DNA of 45,373 nt from Eubacteriales bacterium (GTDB lineage Bacteria > Bacillota > Clostridia > Christensenellales > CAG-138): NCBI GenBank assembly GCA_021372675.1, contig JAJFTZ010000006.1, forward strand, positions 1 to 45,373, written 5' to 3'. The notes beneath the pieces were generated by a model. That model was not told where the DNA came from. It searched no databases and worked only from the letters and a program-made list of their open reading frames with translations. Below are positions 24,521-32,361 of this stretch, in pieces. A program made the position numbers and the translations under genes. Position 1 is the first letter of the stretch. Each line of letters opens with the position of its first letter.

Positions 24521-25753
24521 TTACTGCCGTCCTTCCCCGCTCTCTCCTTGATAGCGTATCCGTTCCACCGAAATATCCGCGGAGCCGTCGCACAAAATAA
24601 GCTCCGCCTCCCTTTCCTCCACAAGCGCGCGCACGCTCGTGACGAAACCGCCGTCGCGCTTTTTGACGAGCGCATAGCCGCGGTCGAGCACCCGCATGGG
24701 CGAAAGCGCCTCCATGCGCAGGTTTTGCTGTTCAAGCGTGGCGTAAGCCCCCACAACAGCCGCGCGCGAGGCGTTTTGCAGCGCCGCGCGCTTCGCCTCC
24801 ACGGTTTGCCTTAGCCTGAGCGAGGCGTTCTTCGGCGCGGCGAAGCCGGACGAGCGGAGTGTTAAAGCGACCGAGGTGCGAAGCGCCGCGAGTTTATTTC
24901 TCGGCGCAATATGCACCGCCGCGTCAAGCTCCCTTACGCGGCTCATGAGCTTTTCAAACTCGGGCACGCAAAGCTCGGCCGCCGCGGAGGGTGTGGGCGC
25001 GCGAAGGTCGGCCACGAAATCCGCGATGGAAAAATCCGTCTCGTGCCCCACCGCGCTCACCACGGGGATGGCGCTTTCGTAAATGGCGCGGGCAACGATC
25101 TCCTCGTTGAAGGCCCAAAGGTCCTCCATGCTCCCGCCGCCGCGTCCCACGATGAGCACGTCGGCGCGCCCGAGGCGGTTCATTTCCGCAATGGCGCGCG
25201 CAATCTCCGCCGCCGCCCCCTCGCCCTGCACCTTCGCGGGATAAAGGAGCACGTTCATACTTGGGTAGCGCCGCCGCACCACGTGCAGGATGTCGCGGAG
25301 CACCGCGCCCGTGGGCGAGGTTATGACGCCGAGGCACTTGGGCAAAAAAGGAATGGGCTTTTTATGCGCCGCGTCGAAAAGCCCTTGGGCCTCCAGACGG
25401 GTTTTCAGCATCATAAAGCGCTGATACAAAACGCCCTCTCCGGCTTCCTCCATGGAGCGGGCGTAAAACTGATACTGGCCGTCCTTCGCGTAGATCGAAA
25501 CGCCGCCCATCGCCAGCACGGACATGCCGTCGCGCGGCTCGAAGCGGAGCAAAAGCGCGCTCTGGCGAAACATCACGCAGCGTATGAGCGCGCCGTCGTC
25601 CTTCAGCGAAAAATAAAGATGCCCCGAGGAATGGCGTTTGAAGCCGCTGATCTCGCCGCGCACGCCGAGGGATTTTAAAAGCGGATCGCGCTCGATCAGC
25701 GTTTTCGCATATTCGTTGAGCTGCGTCACGCTCAGCACGTATCCACTATCCAT
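24521..25753 (-). CDS. xseA: Exodeoxyribonuclease VII large subunit
   Basis: A 410-residue catalytic subunit of exonuclease VII. The OB-fold DNA-binding domain (about 5-100) starts with VLSVTQLNEYAKTLIE, the catalytic core contains the glycine-rich VGRGGGSMEDLWAFN signature and the HETDF motif, and a coiled coil follows. Family length is usually 400-450 residues. It overlaps folD by eight bases and is followed by xseB. Confidence 0.97.
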   Translation of the reverse strand: MDSGYVLSVTQLNEYAKTLIERDPLLKSLGVRGEISGFKRHSSGHLYFSLKDDGALIRCVMFRQSALLLRFEPRDGMSVLAMGGVSIYAKDGQYQFYARSMEEAGEGVLYQRFMMLKTRLEAQGLFDAAHKKPIPFLPKCLGVITSPTGAVLRDILHVVRRRYPSMNVLLYPAKVQGEGAAAEIARAIAEMNRLGRADVLIVGRGGGSMEDLWAFNEEIVARAIYESAIPVVSAVGHETDFSIADFVADLRAPTPSAAAELCVPEFEKLMSRVRELDAAVHIAPRNKLAALRTSVALTLRSSGFAAPKNASLRLRQTVEAKRAALQNASRAAVVGAYATLEQQNLRMEALSPMRVLDRGYALVKKRDGGFVTSVRALVEEREAELILCDGSADISVERIRYQGESGEGRQ

Positions 25754-26597
25754 GTAATCTCTTTTCCGCCGCCTCCACGGTATTTTCCATGAGCATCATG
25801 ATGGTCATAGGCCCTACGCCGCCCGGAACGGGCGTGATGTAGCCCGCCACCTCGCACGCGGGCTCAAAATCCACATCCCCGTACCATTTGCCGTCCACCT
25901 TGGTCATGCCTACGTCGATTACGATAGCGCCGGGCTTTATCATATCCGCTCCGATGAGCGCCTTATGGCCCGCGGCGCTTACGAGGATATCCGCCGCTCT
26001 CGTGGCGGCGGCCAGGTCGCGCGTTTCTGTGTGGCATATGGTGACGGTAGCGTTATGCCGCAAAAGCAAAACCGCCGCAGGCTTTCCCACGGTGTTGCTC
26101 CTTCCCACGACGCACGCGGCCTTCCCATCGATCGCTTCCCCCGTGCTTTCGATAAGCGCGAGCACGCCTTTGGGGGTGCAGGGGATAAAGCCCTCCCCTC
26201 CTCGCAGAAGCGCGCCGACGTTAAGGGGATGAAGCCCGTCCACGTCCTTTTCGGGAAGTATATGCTTTAAAACGTGCAGCGCGTCGAGATGCGCGGGCAA
26301 CGGAAGCTGCACGAGGATACCGTGTGCGTTTTCATCGGCGTTGAGCGCGCGAATGCGCCCTATAAGCGTTTCGGCGGCGACGCCGTTATCGTAGGCGCAA
26401 AGCTCCGTTTCTATTTCGAGCTCCGCCGCGCGCTTCGCCTTAAGACGCACATACGCCGCGGAAGCGGGGTTGTCCCCCGCGAGGATCACCGCGAGGCGCG
26501 GGCGTACCCCCTTTTCGTGAAGCGCGTTGACGCGCGCCTTGAGACCTTCCGCATACCGGATAGCAAGCCCGGCGCCGTCGATGATGCTCGCTTTCAT
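25746..26597 (-). CDS. folD: Bifunctional methylenetetrahydrofolate dehydrogenase/cyclohydrolase FolD
   Basis: A 283-residue enzyme that oxidises and hydrolyses methylene-tetrahydrofolate in one-carbon metabolism. The substrate-binding YVRLKAKRAAEL block contains the catalytic lysine, GILVQLPLP and the VVGRSNTVGKP nucleotide-binding segment are present, and the TPVPGGVGPMT signature lies near the C-terminus. The ATG has GGGAGG nine bases upstream. It follows the nusB terminator and overlaps xseA, as in many Clostridia. Confidence 0.97.
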   Translation of the reverse strand: MKASIIDGAGLAIRYAEGLKARVNALHEKGVRPRLAVILAGDNPASAAYVRLKAKRAAELEIETELCAYDNGVAAETLIGRIRALNADENAHGILVQLPLPAHLDALHVLKHILPEKDVDGLHPLNVGALLRGGEGFIPCTPKGVLALIESTGEAIDGKAACVVGRSNTVGKPAAVLLLRHNATVTICHTETRDLAAATRAADILVSAAGHKALIGADMIKPGAIVIDVGMTKVDGKWYGDVDFEPACEVAGYITPVPGGVGPMTIMMLMENTVEAAEKRLHG

Positions 26598-26641
26598 CTT
26601 TCAAGCCACCTCCCGAAGCCAACACACGATGTCTCGATACA

Positions 26642-26675
26642 GAAAGCATCGTCCGCCCTTTGCGGGGGACGATGC
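26642..26675 (-). terminator. Likely Rho-independent terminator after nusB
   Basis: A 9-base-pair stem (26646-26654 with 26667-26675) with a 12-base loop and a short T-rich tail (TTTCTG) on the minus strand, between nusB and folD. Confidence 0.6.
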
Positions 26676-26708
26676 CGCGTCGGTTTTGAAAAGCGAACCG
26701 AGGGTCGC

Positions 26709-27128
26709 TTACTGCTCTTTTTCCTCGCTCAGGCGCTTGGCCAGCGTGCCGAGCATACCGTTGATGTAGGCGGAGGAACGATCCCCGCCGAACTGCTTGG
26801 CGAGCTCCACCGCCTCGTTGATGGAAACGCTTAAAGGGATATCCTCGCGGTACATCATCTCGTAGATGGCCACGCGGAGGATCGAAAGATCGACCCGCGG
26901 CATGCGCTCGAGCTTCCAGCCGATGGCAAGCTCGTGGATGAGCGCGTCGATCTCGTCGCAATGCGCCAAGATGCCGTCGAGAATGGCCTTGGAAAAAACG
27001 ATATCGTCTTCCGCGGGGCTTTCCTCGATGCCCGATTTATCGAGCACCGCGTCGTAGGTATCCTCGCCGCCGAGCAAGGAAGCAAACGCCAGCTTCATGG
27101 CGACTTCGCGTGCGGTTTTTCTGCTCAT
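26709..27128 (-). CDS. nusB: Transcription antitermination factor NusB
   Basis: A 139-residue all-helical RNA-binding protein that, with S10, supports antitermination on rRNA operons. It begins with the typical SRKTAREVAMKLAF and ends with the AVELAKQFGGDRSSAYINGMLGTLAK block. It lies 16 bases after the DUF2273 gene, in the conserved asp23-amaP-DUF2273-nusB order of Clostridia, and is followed by a hairpin before folD. Confidence 0.96.
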   Translation of the reverse strand: MSRKTAREVAMKLAFASLLGGEDTYDAVLDKSGIEESPAEDDIVFSKAILDGILAHCDEIDALIHELAIGWKLERMPRVDLSILRVAIYEMMYREDIPLSVSINEAVELAKQFGGDRSSAYINGMLGTLAKRLSEEKEQ

Positions 27129-27144
27129 ACCCGTTTAGCCGCCC

Positions 27145-27363
27145 TCACTTGCTCTTGAAGAGCGCGCCGAAAAACTGCCGCACGCGCTCGCGGCCGCCCT
27201 GATCGAGGAGCGTACCGAACAGCAGGCACACGGCTATAATGAAGAACAGCAAGAGCGTTCTCCAAAAACCGATGCTGAAAATAAGGATGGCGAACAGGAC
27301 GCCGAACGCCACGAGCAGCACGCGCCATTTGTATTTTTTGAAAAATTCAGCAAAACCTTCCAT
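27145..27363 (-). CDS. DUF2273 small membrane protein
   Basis: A 72-residue protein with two hydrophobic helices (about 14-31 and 33-50) and a basic C-terminus. Size, helix pattern and position between amaP and nusB match DUF2273, a family of unknown role that travels with Asp23 and AmaP; it is thought to join the Asp23 envelope complex. It begins three bases after the amaP stop. Confidence 0.85.
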   Translation of the reverse strand: MEGFAEFFKKYKWRVLLVAFGVLFAILIFSIGFWRTLLLFFIIAVCLLFGTLLDQGGRERVRQFFGALFKSK

Positions 27364-27366
27364 AAG

Positions 27367-27933
27367 CTATTCTCCCGAGGGCTTGTACGCATTTTGTGCG
27401 GCGGCGGAGATAAGGATGGAAATATCGCGGACGGGAATGCCCGTGTACTCCTCGAGGTAGGCCTTGAGCGAGGCCTTAAGCTCCGAGGTGAACTCCGGCA
27501 CGTTCGTTTCCGGCAGCACGACCAGCTTTAAGCCCACGCGCAGGCCGCCGTCCTGCGTGGTGTAAATGGAGCTCACGCATTCCTTGATCTTGCCGTTGGT
27601 GCGGCAATGGCGCTGCACGAGGTGATCCACCGCCGCGAGGGCGATGTGCGTGGAGCCGAGCTCATCGGCGGCGACGAGCGCCGAGGTGACGCGCGGCACC
27701 GATGGCCTGCGGTTGAACGCCACCATGAGCCGCACCGAAAGGATGAGCACCACAAGCCCCGCACCGCCTATGATGAGCGACGCCGTAAGGCCGGAGTACG
27801 CGAGCGTCGCGTTAAAGAGCACGTACTCGGCGGGCAGCAGATGCGTGGCCACGGCGAGCAAAAACGCCGCCACGACAAGCGTAAAAAGCAGCATGAGCAC
27901 GAGCAGGATGCGGTCGATGACCCTTGGTTTCAT
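27367..27933 (-). CDS. amaP: Alkaline shock response membrane anchor protein AmaP
   Basis: A 188-residue protein with two N-terminal membrane helices (about 8-30 and 50-70) followed by an Asp23-like soluble domain. This is the AmaP layout; in Staphylococcus AmaP holds Asp23 at the membrane. It lies between asp23 (51 bases upstream) and DUF2273, consistent with one operon. The C-terminal domain has the usual valine-rich strands such as GLRVGLKLVVLP. Confidence 0.88.
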   Translation of the reverse strand: MKPRVIDRILLVLMLLFTLVVAAFLLAVATHLLPAEYVLFNATLAYSGLTASLIIGGAGLVVLILSVRLMVAFNRRPSVPRVTSALVAADELGSTHIALAAVDHLVQRHCRTNGKIKECVSSIYTTQDGGLRVGLKLVVLPETNVPEFTSELKASLKAYLEEYTGIPVRDISILISAAAQNAYKPSGE

Positions 27934-27984
27934 GGTGTATCTCTCCTATTTATCTAGTGTTGATGATACCCGTTTTGCGGCCTC

Positions 27985-28407
27985 TCATTCGGCCTTATCC
28001 TTTTCCTTTTTGGTCTCCTTGATCTCGGCCTTTTCAAACGTGACCGACTGCACGGAGATGTTGACCATCGTCACGCGAAGGCCGGTCATGGTCTCGACGG
28101 CGTTTTTCACGCTTTGCTGCACCTTGCGGCAAACCTCGTGAATCTTGGTGCCGTACTTGACGGTAAGGCTCATATCGAGCGCGACCTCATCTTCTTTGAC
28201 CTCCACCTTGATGCCCTTGGTGAAATTTTTCTTGCTGGCGAGCATGCCGGTAATACCTTCCACGACGGTGCCGCTGAGGGAATCAACCCCCTCCACTTCC
28301 GTGGCCGCCAAGCCCGCGATGGTCGCTATCACATCCGTGGCGAAAATGATCTTTCCGCCACCGTCATCTGCCGTAATTTGAGAGTAAACCTCAGTCTCCT
28401 GCGACAT
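27985..28407 (-). CDS. Asp23/Gls24 family envelope stress response protein
   Basis: A 140-residue Asp23/Gls24 protein. The core has the conserved IIFATDVIATIAGLAATEVEGV start, GIKVEVKEDEVALDMSLTVKYG, and a C-terminal IHEVCRKVQQSVKNAVETMTGL helix, ending in a lysine/glutamate-rich tail. Such proteins coat the inner membrane and respond to envelope stress. A strong promoter (28449-28476) lies just upstream, making it first in the operon with amaP, DUF2273 and nusB. In Bacillus the related gene is yqhY. Confidence 0.93.
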   Translation of the reverse strand: MSQETEVYSQITADDGGGKIIFATDVIATIAGLAATEVEGVDSLSGTVVEGITGMLASKKNFTKGIKVEVKEDEVALDMSLTVKYGTKIHEVCRKVQQSVKNAVETMTGLRVTMVNISVQSVTFEKAEIKETKKEKDKAE

Positions 28408-28448
28408 ATACCGTTCCTCCTTTTGTTTTTTATGGTTCCGCTACGGTC

Positions 28449-28476
28449 ATTATACCAGCAAATTCCACGCTTGCAA
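28449..28476 (-). promoter_or_regulatory. Strong sigma-A-type promoter for asp23-amaP-DUF2273-nusB
   Basis: TTGCAA (28471-28476), 16-base spacer and TATAAT (28449-28454) preceded by TGG, an extended -10. The start would be near 28442, about 35 bases before the asp23 ATG. It separates this operon from the sporulation genes upstream. Confidence 0.78.
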
Positions 28477-28506
28477 AGCATAATCGGCACCTTCAGGCGC
28501 GGCGCG

Positions 28507-29031
28507 TCAGCCGTAGGGGATGATGTTCACGTCGAGGGCGGACACCCCCGTTTCCTCCATCACGATGCTCAATATCTGCGCGACCTGCGTAGGCTCGAGC
28601 ACCGCGGCCTTCACCACCACGTCCACCGAGCCGTGCTTGATCATGACCGCAACGTCATCGTAGCCCTTCGCCTTGATGAGGCTTTCCATGGTAAATTCCT
28701 TATCGATGTTGGAAACAAGGGCGAGCTTCGCCTCCTGCACGTCCGCGAGCGTTTCCGCGTCCGAGGCGGAGGTGGCTATAATATCCTCAAGATACTTGAG
28801 CTCGAGCGCGTACGCGCTGTCGCGCCCCGCCCTGAACTCCTCGAAATAATCCCGCGTGCCGCCCATAATGTCGATGTCCGCCCCGCCCCCCCCGCTCGCC
28901 TCGCCGTTTTCCCCTTGGGAGAGCGCATCCGTCGAGCCGGAGCTCAGCTTGATGTTCACATACACCGCACCCACAAGGAGCAGCGCGACCACGCCCAAGG
29001 TCAAATACTTTTTCCAGTTTTTCATACTCAT
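28507..29031 (-). CDS. spoIIIAH: Stage III sporulation protein AH
   Basis: A 174-residue single-pass membrane protein of the mother cell, which pairs with SpoIIQ or its equivalent in the forespore to build the feeding-tube channel. One N-terminal helix (about 8-26) is followed by a low-complexity Gly/Ser linker and an EscJ/PrgK-like ring-forming domain (about 60-174). Its ATG overlaps the spoIIIAG stop by four bases. It is the last gene of the operon. Confidence 0.93.
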   Translation of the reverse strand: MSMKNWKKYLTLGVVALLLVGAVYVNIKLSSGSTDALSQGENGEASGGGGADIDIMGGTRDYFEEFRAGRDSAYALELKYLEDIIATSASDAETLADVQEAKLALVSNIDKEFTMESLIKAKGYDDVAVMIKHGSVDVVVKAAVLEPTQVAQILSIVMEETGVSALDVNIIPYG

Positions 29032-29624
29032 TCACTCCTATCTGCCGCTTTCATTTCATACACGCTTATATTTTCCTTGCCGATGCCGAGCACCGTCTGC
29101 ACGGCGCTCTGCAAATTGAGCCTTACGAAAATATCCGCCGCGCCCTCGGCCACCACGACCACGCCGCGTATCTCGGGCTGCTTCTCCGTGAGCACAAGCG
29201 CCCCGTCCCCCCCGCCGACCGTAACGGGTGTTTTTGATTCGCTTTGGGTTTGCCCTACGGTCTGGCCCGAACCGTTGACCGTCTCGGTGGTGCTCGATTG
29301 CGTATCCACGCTCATGGCCGGTACGATCTGCTCGGTGGTGTCGTAAGTCACCATCACCCGCACCGCGCCCGCGCCGCGGATGCACGAAAGTATTTCCTCC
29401 AGACGCTTTTCCACCTGCCTCTCGCCTTCCGTCACCGTTTCCGAGCCCTGCGCCGCCGTCGGCGCGTCCAGCTTTGCCTCGTGGCCCGCGCCGAGCGTGG
29501 AAACGTAAAGCAGCGCCGCCGCCGCCAGGATTCCCGCGTACACGATAAGCTCCAGCTTCTTGTTTTTTTTCATGGCCTGCGCCAGCATGTGCAGCGGCTT
29601 CAGCCACGGCTGCTTTTTCTCCAT
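29028..29624 (-). CDS. spoIIIAG: Stage III sporulation protein AG
   Basis: A 198-residue membrane protein that forms a large ring in the SpoIIIA-SpoIIQ channel. A single membrane helix (about 26-43) precedes a ring-building domain with the EEILSCIRGAGAVRVMVTYDTT segment and a Ser/Thr-rich insert, then the PEIRGVVVVAEGA strand region; this matches SpoIIIAG. It begins 12 bases after the stop of the shortened spoIIIAF with a GAGGAAGG ribosome site, and overlaps spoIIIAH by four bases. Confidence 0.94.
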   Translation of the reverse strand: MEKKQPWLKPLHMLAQAMKKNKKLELIVYAGILAAAALLYVSTLGAGHEAKLDAPTAAQGSETVTEGERQVEKRLEEILSCIRGAGAVRVMVTYDTTEQIVPAMSVDTQSSTTETVNGSGQTVGQTQSESKTPVTVGGGDGALVLTEKQPEIRGVVVVAEGAADIFVRLNLQSAVQTVLGIGKENISVYEMKAADRSE

Positions 29625-29636
29625 GCCTTCCTCACC

Positions 29637-29810
29637 TCATAAACTCTCCAGAAGCCACACCACGGGCTGTGCTATGACGAGCAAAATCACGAGTCCTATC
29701 ACCTTGCACGCGCTTTTTTTAATGTTCCCCTGTGGCAATATATATTCGAGCACCGTGCGCAATATCGACAGCGCCGCGATCCGCATCACAAAACCGTAAA
29801 AGGCGTCCAT
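29637..29810 (-). CDS. spoIIIAF: Minimal SpoIIIAF: two membrane helices only
   Basis: A 57-residue frame between spoIIIAE and spoIIIAG. The product starts MDAFYGFVMRIAALSILRT, has a LEYILPQGNIKKSACKVIGL loop and a second helix with LVILLVIAQPVV, exactly like the N-terminal two-helix part of SpoIIIAF. Family members are near 200 residues with a soluble C-terminal ring-like domain; here the stop follows the second helix and spoIIIAG starts 12 bases later, so no room remains for the domain. No frameshifted remainder is visible. The gene is likely real because of its place and conserved core, but it should be confirmed in relatives. Confidence 0.82.
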   Translation of the reverse strand: MDAFYGFVMRIAALSILRTVLEYILPQGNIKKSACKVIGLVILLVIAQPVVWLLESL

Positions 29811-29819
29811 ATTTGCCCC

Positions 29820-30998
29820 CTATCCCGCAATGCCGCCCGCCGCGATCACAAGCCCCGCGGTGACGATGAACATCAGCGCCGCCGCCACAACCGCCGCAAA
29901 CACATACTCGCACGACTCCGCCACGCTTTGGAGCATCTTGGGTATTTTCCCGTCGGAAATAGGCTCCGTAAGCGCCGCGGCGAGCTTCAGCGCGAGCGCC
30001 GCGCCGCCGATCTGCACCGCGGGGGAGAGCGCGTAACCCACGGCGATGAACGCCGCCGCCACGCCCGCCGCATTTTTTATGAGCACCGTACAGCCGCGCA
30101 CCGTATCGAACGTGCCCGATACCGCGCTCCCTACGACCGGCAGGCTCTTATCGAGCGTGTACTTCACGGCCTTCAGGCTTACGCTGTCCACCGCCGCCAC
30201 GCCCATCCCCTGCACCGCCACGATGCCGATGTACACCGTGAACACCACGCCGATCGCCCATTTGGCAAGCGATTTGGAAAACCCGAAGAGCTTATTGAGC
30301 TGCGGCCTGTCGCCGAGCTGCCCCACGATGGCGAACACGCCGCCCGCGAGGATGACGGGCAGGATAACGGTTTGAATGACCTTCGCCACCGTGCCGCTCA
30401 AAAAGAGCATCAGCGGGCGGAGCATCCCCCCGGCGCCAACGCTGCCCACAGCGCTCAAAAGCGTTGCCAGCACGGGCACCGCCGCCTCCGTAAACGCGCT
30501 TAGGTCGGAAACGGCGCTGTTCGCAAGCCCTACGAGGCGCAAAAAGAGGTATGCCACAATGAAAACGCTCATGGCGTAGCACACGAACGAGGCGATCTCC
30601 CGCAGGCCCTTGTCGTCCTCGTTTTCGAGCAGCACCCCCACGATGCCCGAAAGAAGCGCAACGCCTATCACGGCGGCGATGGCGCCTATGCTTTCCTTAA
30701 GCTCCGAAAGAAGCGCCGTCGTCACCGTTTCGAGCTTCCCGTCGTAATCGGTGTCGGGCTTGCCCTCGGCATACTGGGAAACGAGGCCGTTCACGGTATC
30801 CTCGCCCCAGATACGCCTGACTTCGGGCGAAAGGCCGTTTAAAAACCGCTGCCACGTGCCGAAGTCGTATTGGCCCATTTGGAGGTCGAGCTCGTTTTCG
30901 ACATCCATGGGCATTTCCGCCTTTGCGGAAAGCGGCGCGAAAAGCAGCGCGGTCAAAAACGCGAAAAGCGCGAGGGATAGCCGGACGCGCCGCCTCAT
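29820..30998 (-). CDS. spoIIIAE: Stage III sporulation protein AE
   Basis: A 392-residue polytopic membrane protein of the SpoIIIA channel. A signal-like N-terminus (1-27) is followed by a soluble segment with a WQRFLNGLSPEVRRIW motif, then seven to eight membrane helices. Family members sit in the mother-cell membrane of the engulfed forespore. It overlaps spoIIIAD by four bases and precedes the short spoIIIAF by nine. Confidence 0.95.
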   Translation of the reverse strand: MRRRVRLSLALFAFLTALLFAPLSAKAEMPMDVENELDLQMGQYDFGTWQRFLNGLSPEVRRIWGEDTVNGLVSQYAEGKPDTDYDGKLETVTTALLSELKESIGAIAAVIGVALLSGIVGVLLENEDDKGLREIASFVCYAMSVFIVAYLFLRLVGLANSAVSDLSAFTEAAVPVLATLLSAVGSVGAGGMLRPLMLFLSGTVAKVIQTVILPVILAGGVFAIVGQLGDRPQLNKLFGFSKSLAKWAIGVVFTVYIGIVAVQGMGVAAVDSVSLKAVKYTLDKSLPVVGSAVSGTFDTVRGCTVLIKNAAGVAAAFIAVGYALSPAVQIGGAALALKLAAALTEPISDGKIPKMLQSVAESCEYVFAAVVAAALMFIVTAGLVIAAGGIAG

Positions 30999-31387
30999 AG
31001 GGCGTTGAGGAGTGTGCCGAGCACGTCGAGGATGGAAAACACCACCGGCACGGCGACCGTCACGATGAGCACGCGGCCAACAAGCTCCACCTTGGAGGCG
31101 ATCGCGCCCTCCCCCGCGTCGCGGCAGGTCTGCGCGGCAAACTGCGCCAGGTACGCGATGCCGATCACCTTGAGCACCACCTTAATGTGCTCGGAGCTCA
31201 ATCCGTATTTTGCAACGATGGCGTCGATCATTGCCATGACGCCCGAAAGCTCCGTCACCGCGATCAAAAGAAGCACGACGCCCGCGGCGACCGCCGCCTG
31301 TACGGCGAGCTCCGGGCGGTACGCGCGCAGGAGAAGCACGGCGGTCAGCGCCGCCAAAGCAAGGCCGACGATCTTAAAAATGGTCAT
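30995..31387 (-). CDS. spoIIIAD: Stage III sporulation protein AD
   Basis: A 130-residue membrane protein of the SpoIIIA complex with four hydrophobic segments; the TELSGVMAMIDAIVAKYGLSSEHIKVVLKVIGIAYLAQF region is the family signature. Length matches the family. It lies 48 bases after spoIIIAC and is coupled to spoIIIAE by overlap. Confidence 0.95.
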   Translation of the reverse strand: MTIFKIVGLALAALTAVLLLRAYRPELAVQAAVAAGVVLLLIAVTELSGVMAMIDAIVAKYGLSSEHIKVVLKVIGIAYLAQFAAQTCRDAGEGAIASKVELVGRVLIVTVAVPVVFSILDVLGTLLNAL

Positions 31388-31435
31388 GTTCGTTTTCCTT
31401 TTGCGTTCGTAGGGCCGCTTTCTTGCGCCCGGCCG

Positions 31436-31633
31436 TCAATACAGGTCGAAAATGCGCTTCATGCTGTCGAACAGGGTGCTAATGAGGTTTATGACCATCG
31501 TCAGCGTGATAATGAGCCCCGCGAGCGCGGCGAGCGTCGCCAGCTCCTCGCGGTTGGTCTGCTTCAAAAGCTGGTACACCACCGCCACTAAGATTCCGAT
31601 TCCCGCAATTTTAAATACGATATCGATGCCCAT
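31436..31633 (-). CDS. spoIIIAC: Stage III sporulation protein AC
   Basis: A 65-residue protein with two membrane helices (about 5-22 and 33-55) that starts MGIDIVFKIAGIGILVAV, the family signature. GGGGGAG lies seven bases before the ATG. It is a core component of the SpoIIIA channel. It is separated from spoIIIAB by 166 bases, a longer gap than elsewhere in this operon. Confidence 0.95.
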   Translation of the reverse strand: MGIDIVFKIAGIGILVAVVYQLLKQTNREELATLAALAGLIITLTMVINLISTLFDSMKRIFDLY

Positions 31634-31744
31634 AGCATTGCTCCCCCAGCGGAATCACGAATTCGGATTGGCGCGGATATTTGTCGTTAGGCAAGGAAAA
31701 AAGCGCAGGCATACCGGCACGGATTCCGAGCATGTTGACACGGA

Positions 31745-31766
31745 TTGGCGGCAAATAGACCGCCAA
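31745..31766 (-). other. Hairpin in the spoIIIAB-spoIIIAC gap
   Basis: The 166-base gap 31634-31799 contains a perfect 7-base-pair inverted repeat (TTGGCGG 31745-31751 with CCGCCAA 31760-31766) without a T run, and two copies of CGGATTGGCG near 31672 and 31741. No gene with a ribosome site is visible in the gap. Confidence 0.4.
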
Positions 31767-31799
31767 GATGTTTTGGGATTTCGTTGGGGAAGCAATCTA

Positions 31800-32312
31800 T
31801 CACCAGATGACGATCGCCGCCGCAAGTCCGCCGAGCATGCCGAGCGACCGAAAAACCTTTCCCTTTTGCGAGGCTTCGCGCCCGAGCGCGCTCGCCTGCG
31901 CCTGGAGCCTTTCGAGCGCCAGCTCCATATTGGCCCGCTGCGCGGCGAGGTCGCTCGTGCCCAAGGCCGCGCCGAAATCGCCGATCACGCGCGCCTCCTC
32001 ATCGGCCATATAAAAAAAATCCCCGCCGCCGTCGCGCACCTTCTCCAGCGCATCCCGCCACGCGTCGGCGAGCGGGCGCGCCCGCTCCATTTCGTTCAAA
32101 AGCGTCTCCCAGAAATCCTTGAGCGCGCTTCCCTCGAGCTTTTGTATAAGCTCCCTGACGGGGATCATTTTGTAGCGCATCAAAATACTCAGTTGCCTGA
32201 TATCCACAGCAAAGCCCTCCACCACGTTCAGGCGGCGCTTAAGGGCCTTCGCCTTCGAAAAACCGAGGAAGCTGAAAACGCCAAACAGCGCCAGCGCCAG
32301 CAAAAACCGCAT
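31800..32312 (-). CDS. spoIIIAB: Stage III sporulation protein AB
   Basis: A 170-residue protein with an N-terminal membrane helix (about 2-17) and an all-helical soluble domain resembling GspF-type pilus platform proteins, ending in a second membrane helix. The ATG at 32312 gives the usual short hydrophobic start with a GAGGTGGGGAG ribosome site before it. It follows spoIIIAA by 49 bases. Two in-frame stops (TGA, TAG) close it, so it is full length. Confidence 0.92.
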   Translation of the reverse strand: MRFLLALALFGVFSFLGFSKAKALKRRLNVVEGFAVDIRQLSILMRYKMIPVRELIQKLEGSALKDFWETLLNEMERARPLADAWRDALEKVRDGGGDFFYMADEEARVIGDFGAALGTSDLAAQRANMELALERLQAQASALGREASQKGKVFRSLGMLGGLAAAIVIW

Positions 32313-32361
32313 CGTGCTCCCCACCTCGACATCTTTTTGTGAAACGCCAAGCATTCGCGCT

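Noticed and set aside
28114..29346. Long plus-strand frames (also 7890-8906, 16127-17083, 40357-41691, 41927-42988)
   Set aside because: They lie opposite well-supported minus-strand genes (spoIIIAH/AG, oadA-like, deoB, dnaJ, dnaK), show no family resemblance and low-complexity Arg/His/Ala content typical of antisense frames in GC-rich DNA.
31634..31799. Small gene between spoIIIAB and spoIIIAC
   Set aside because: A frame is open but there is no ribosome site before its ATG, it overlaps the spoIIIAC start in another frame, and the product is unrecognisable.
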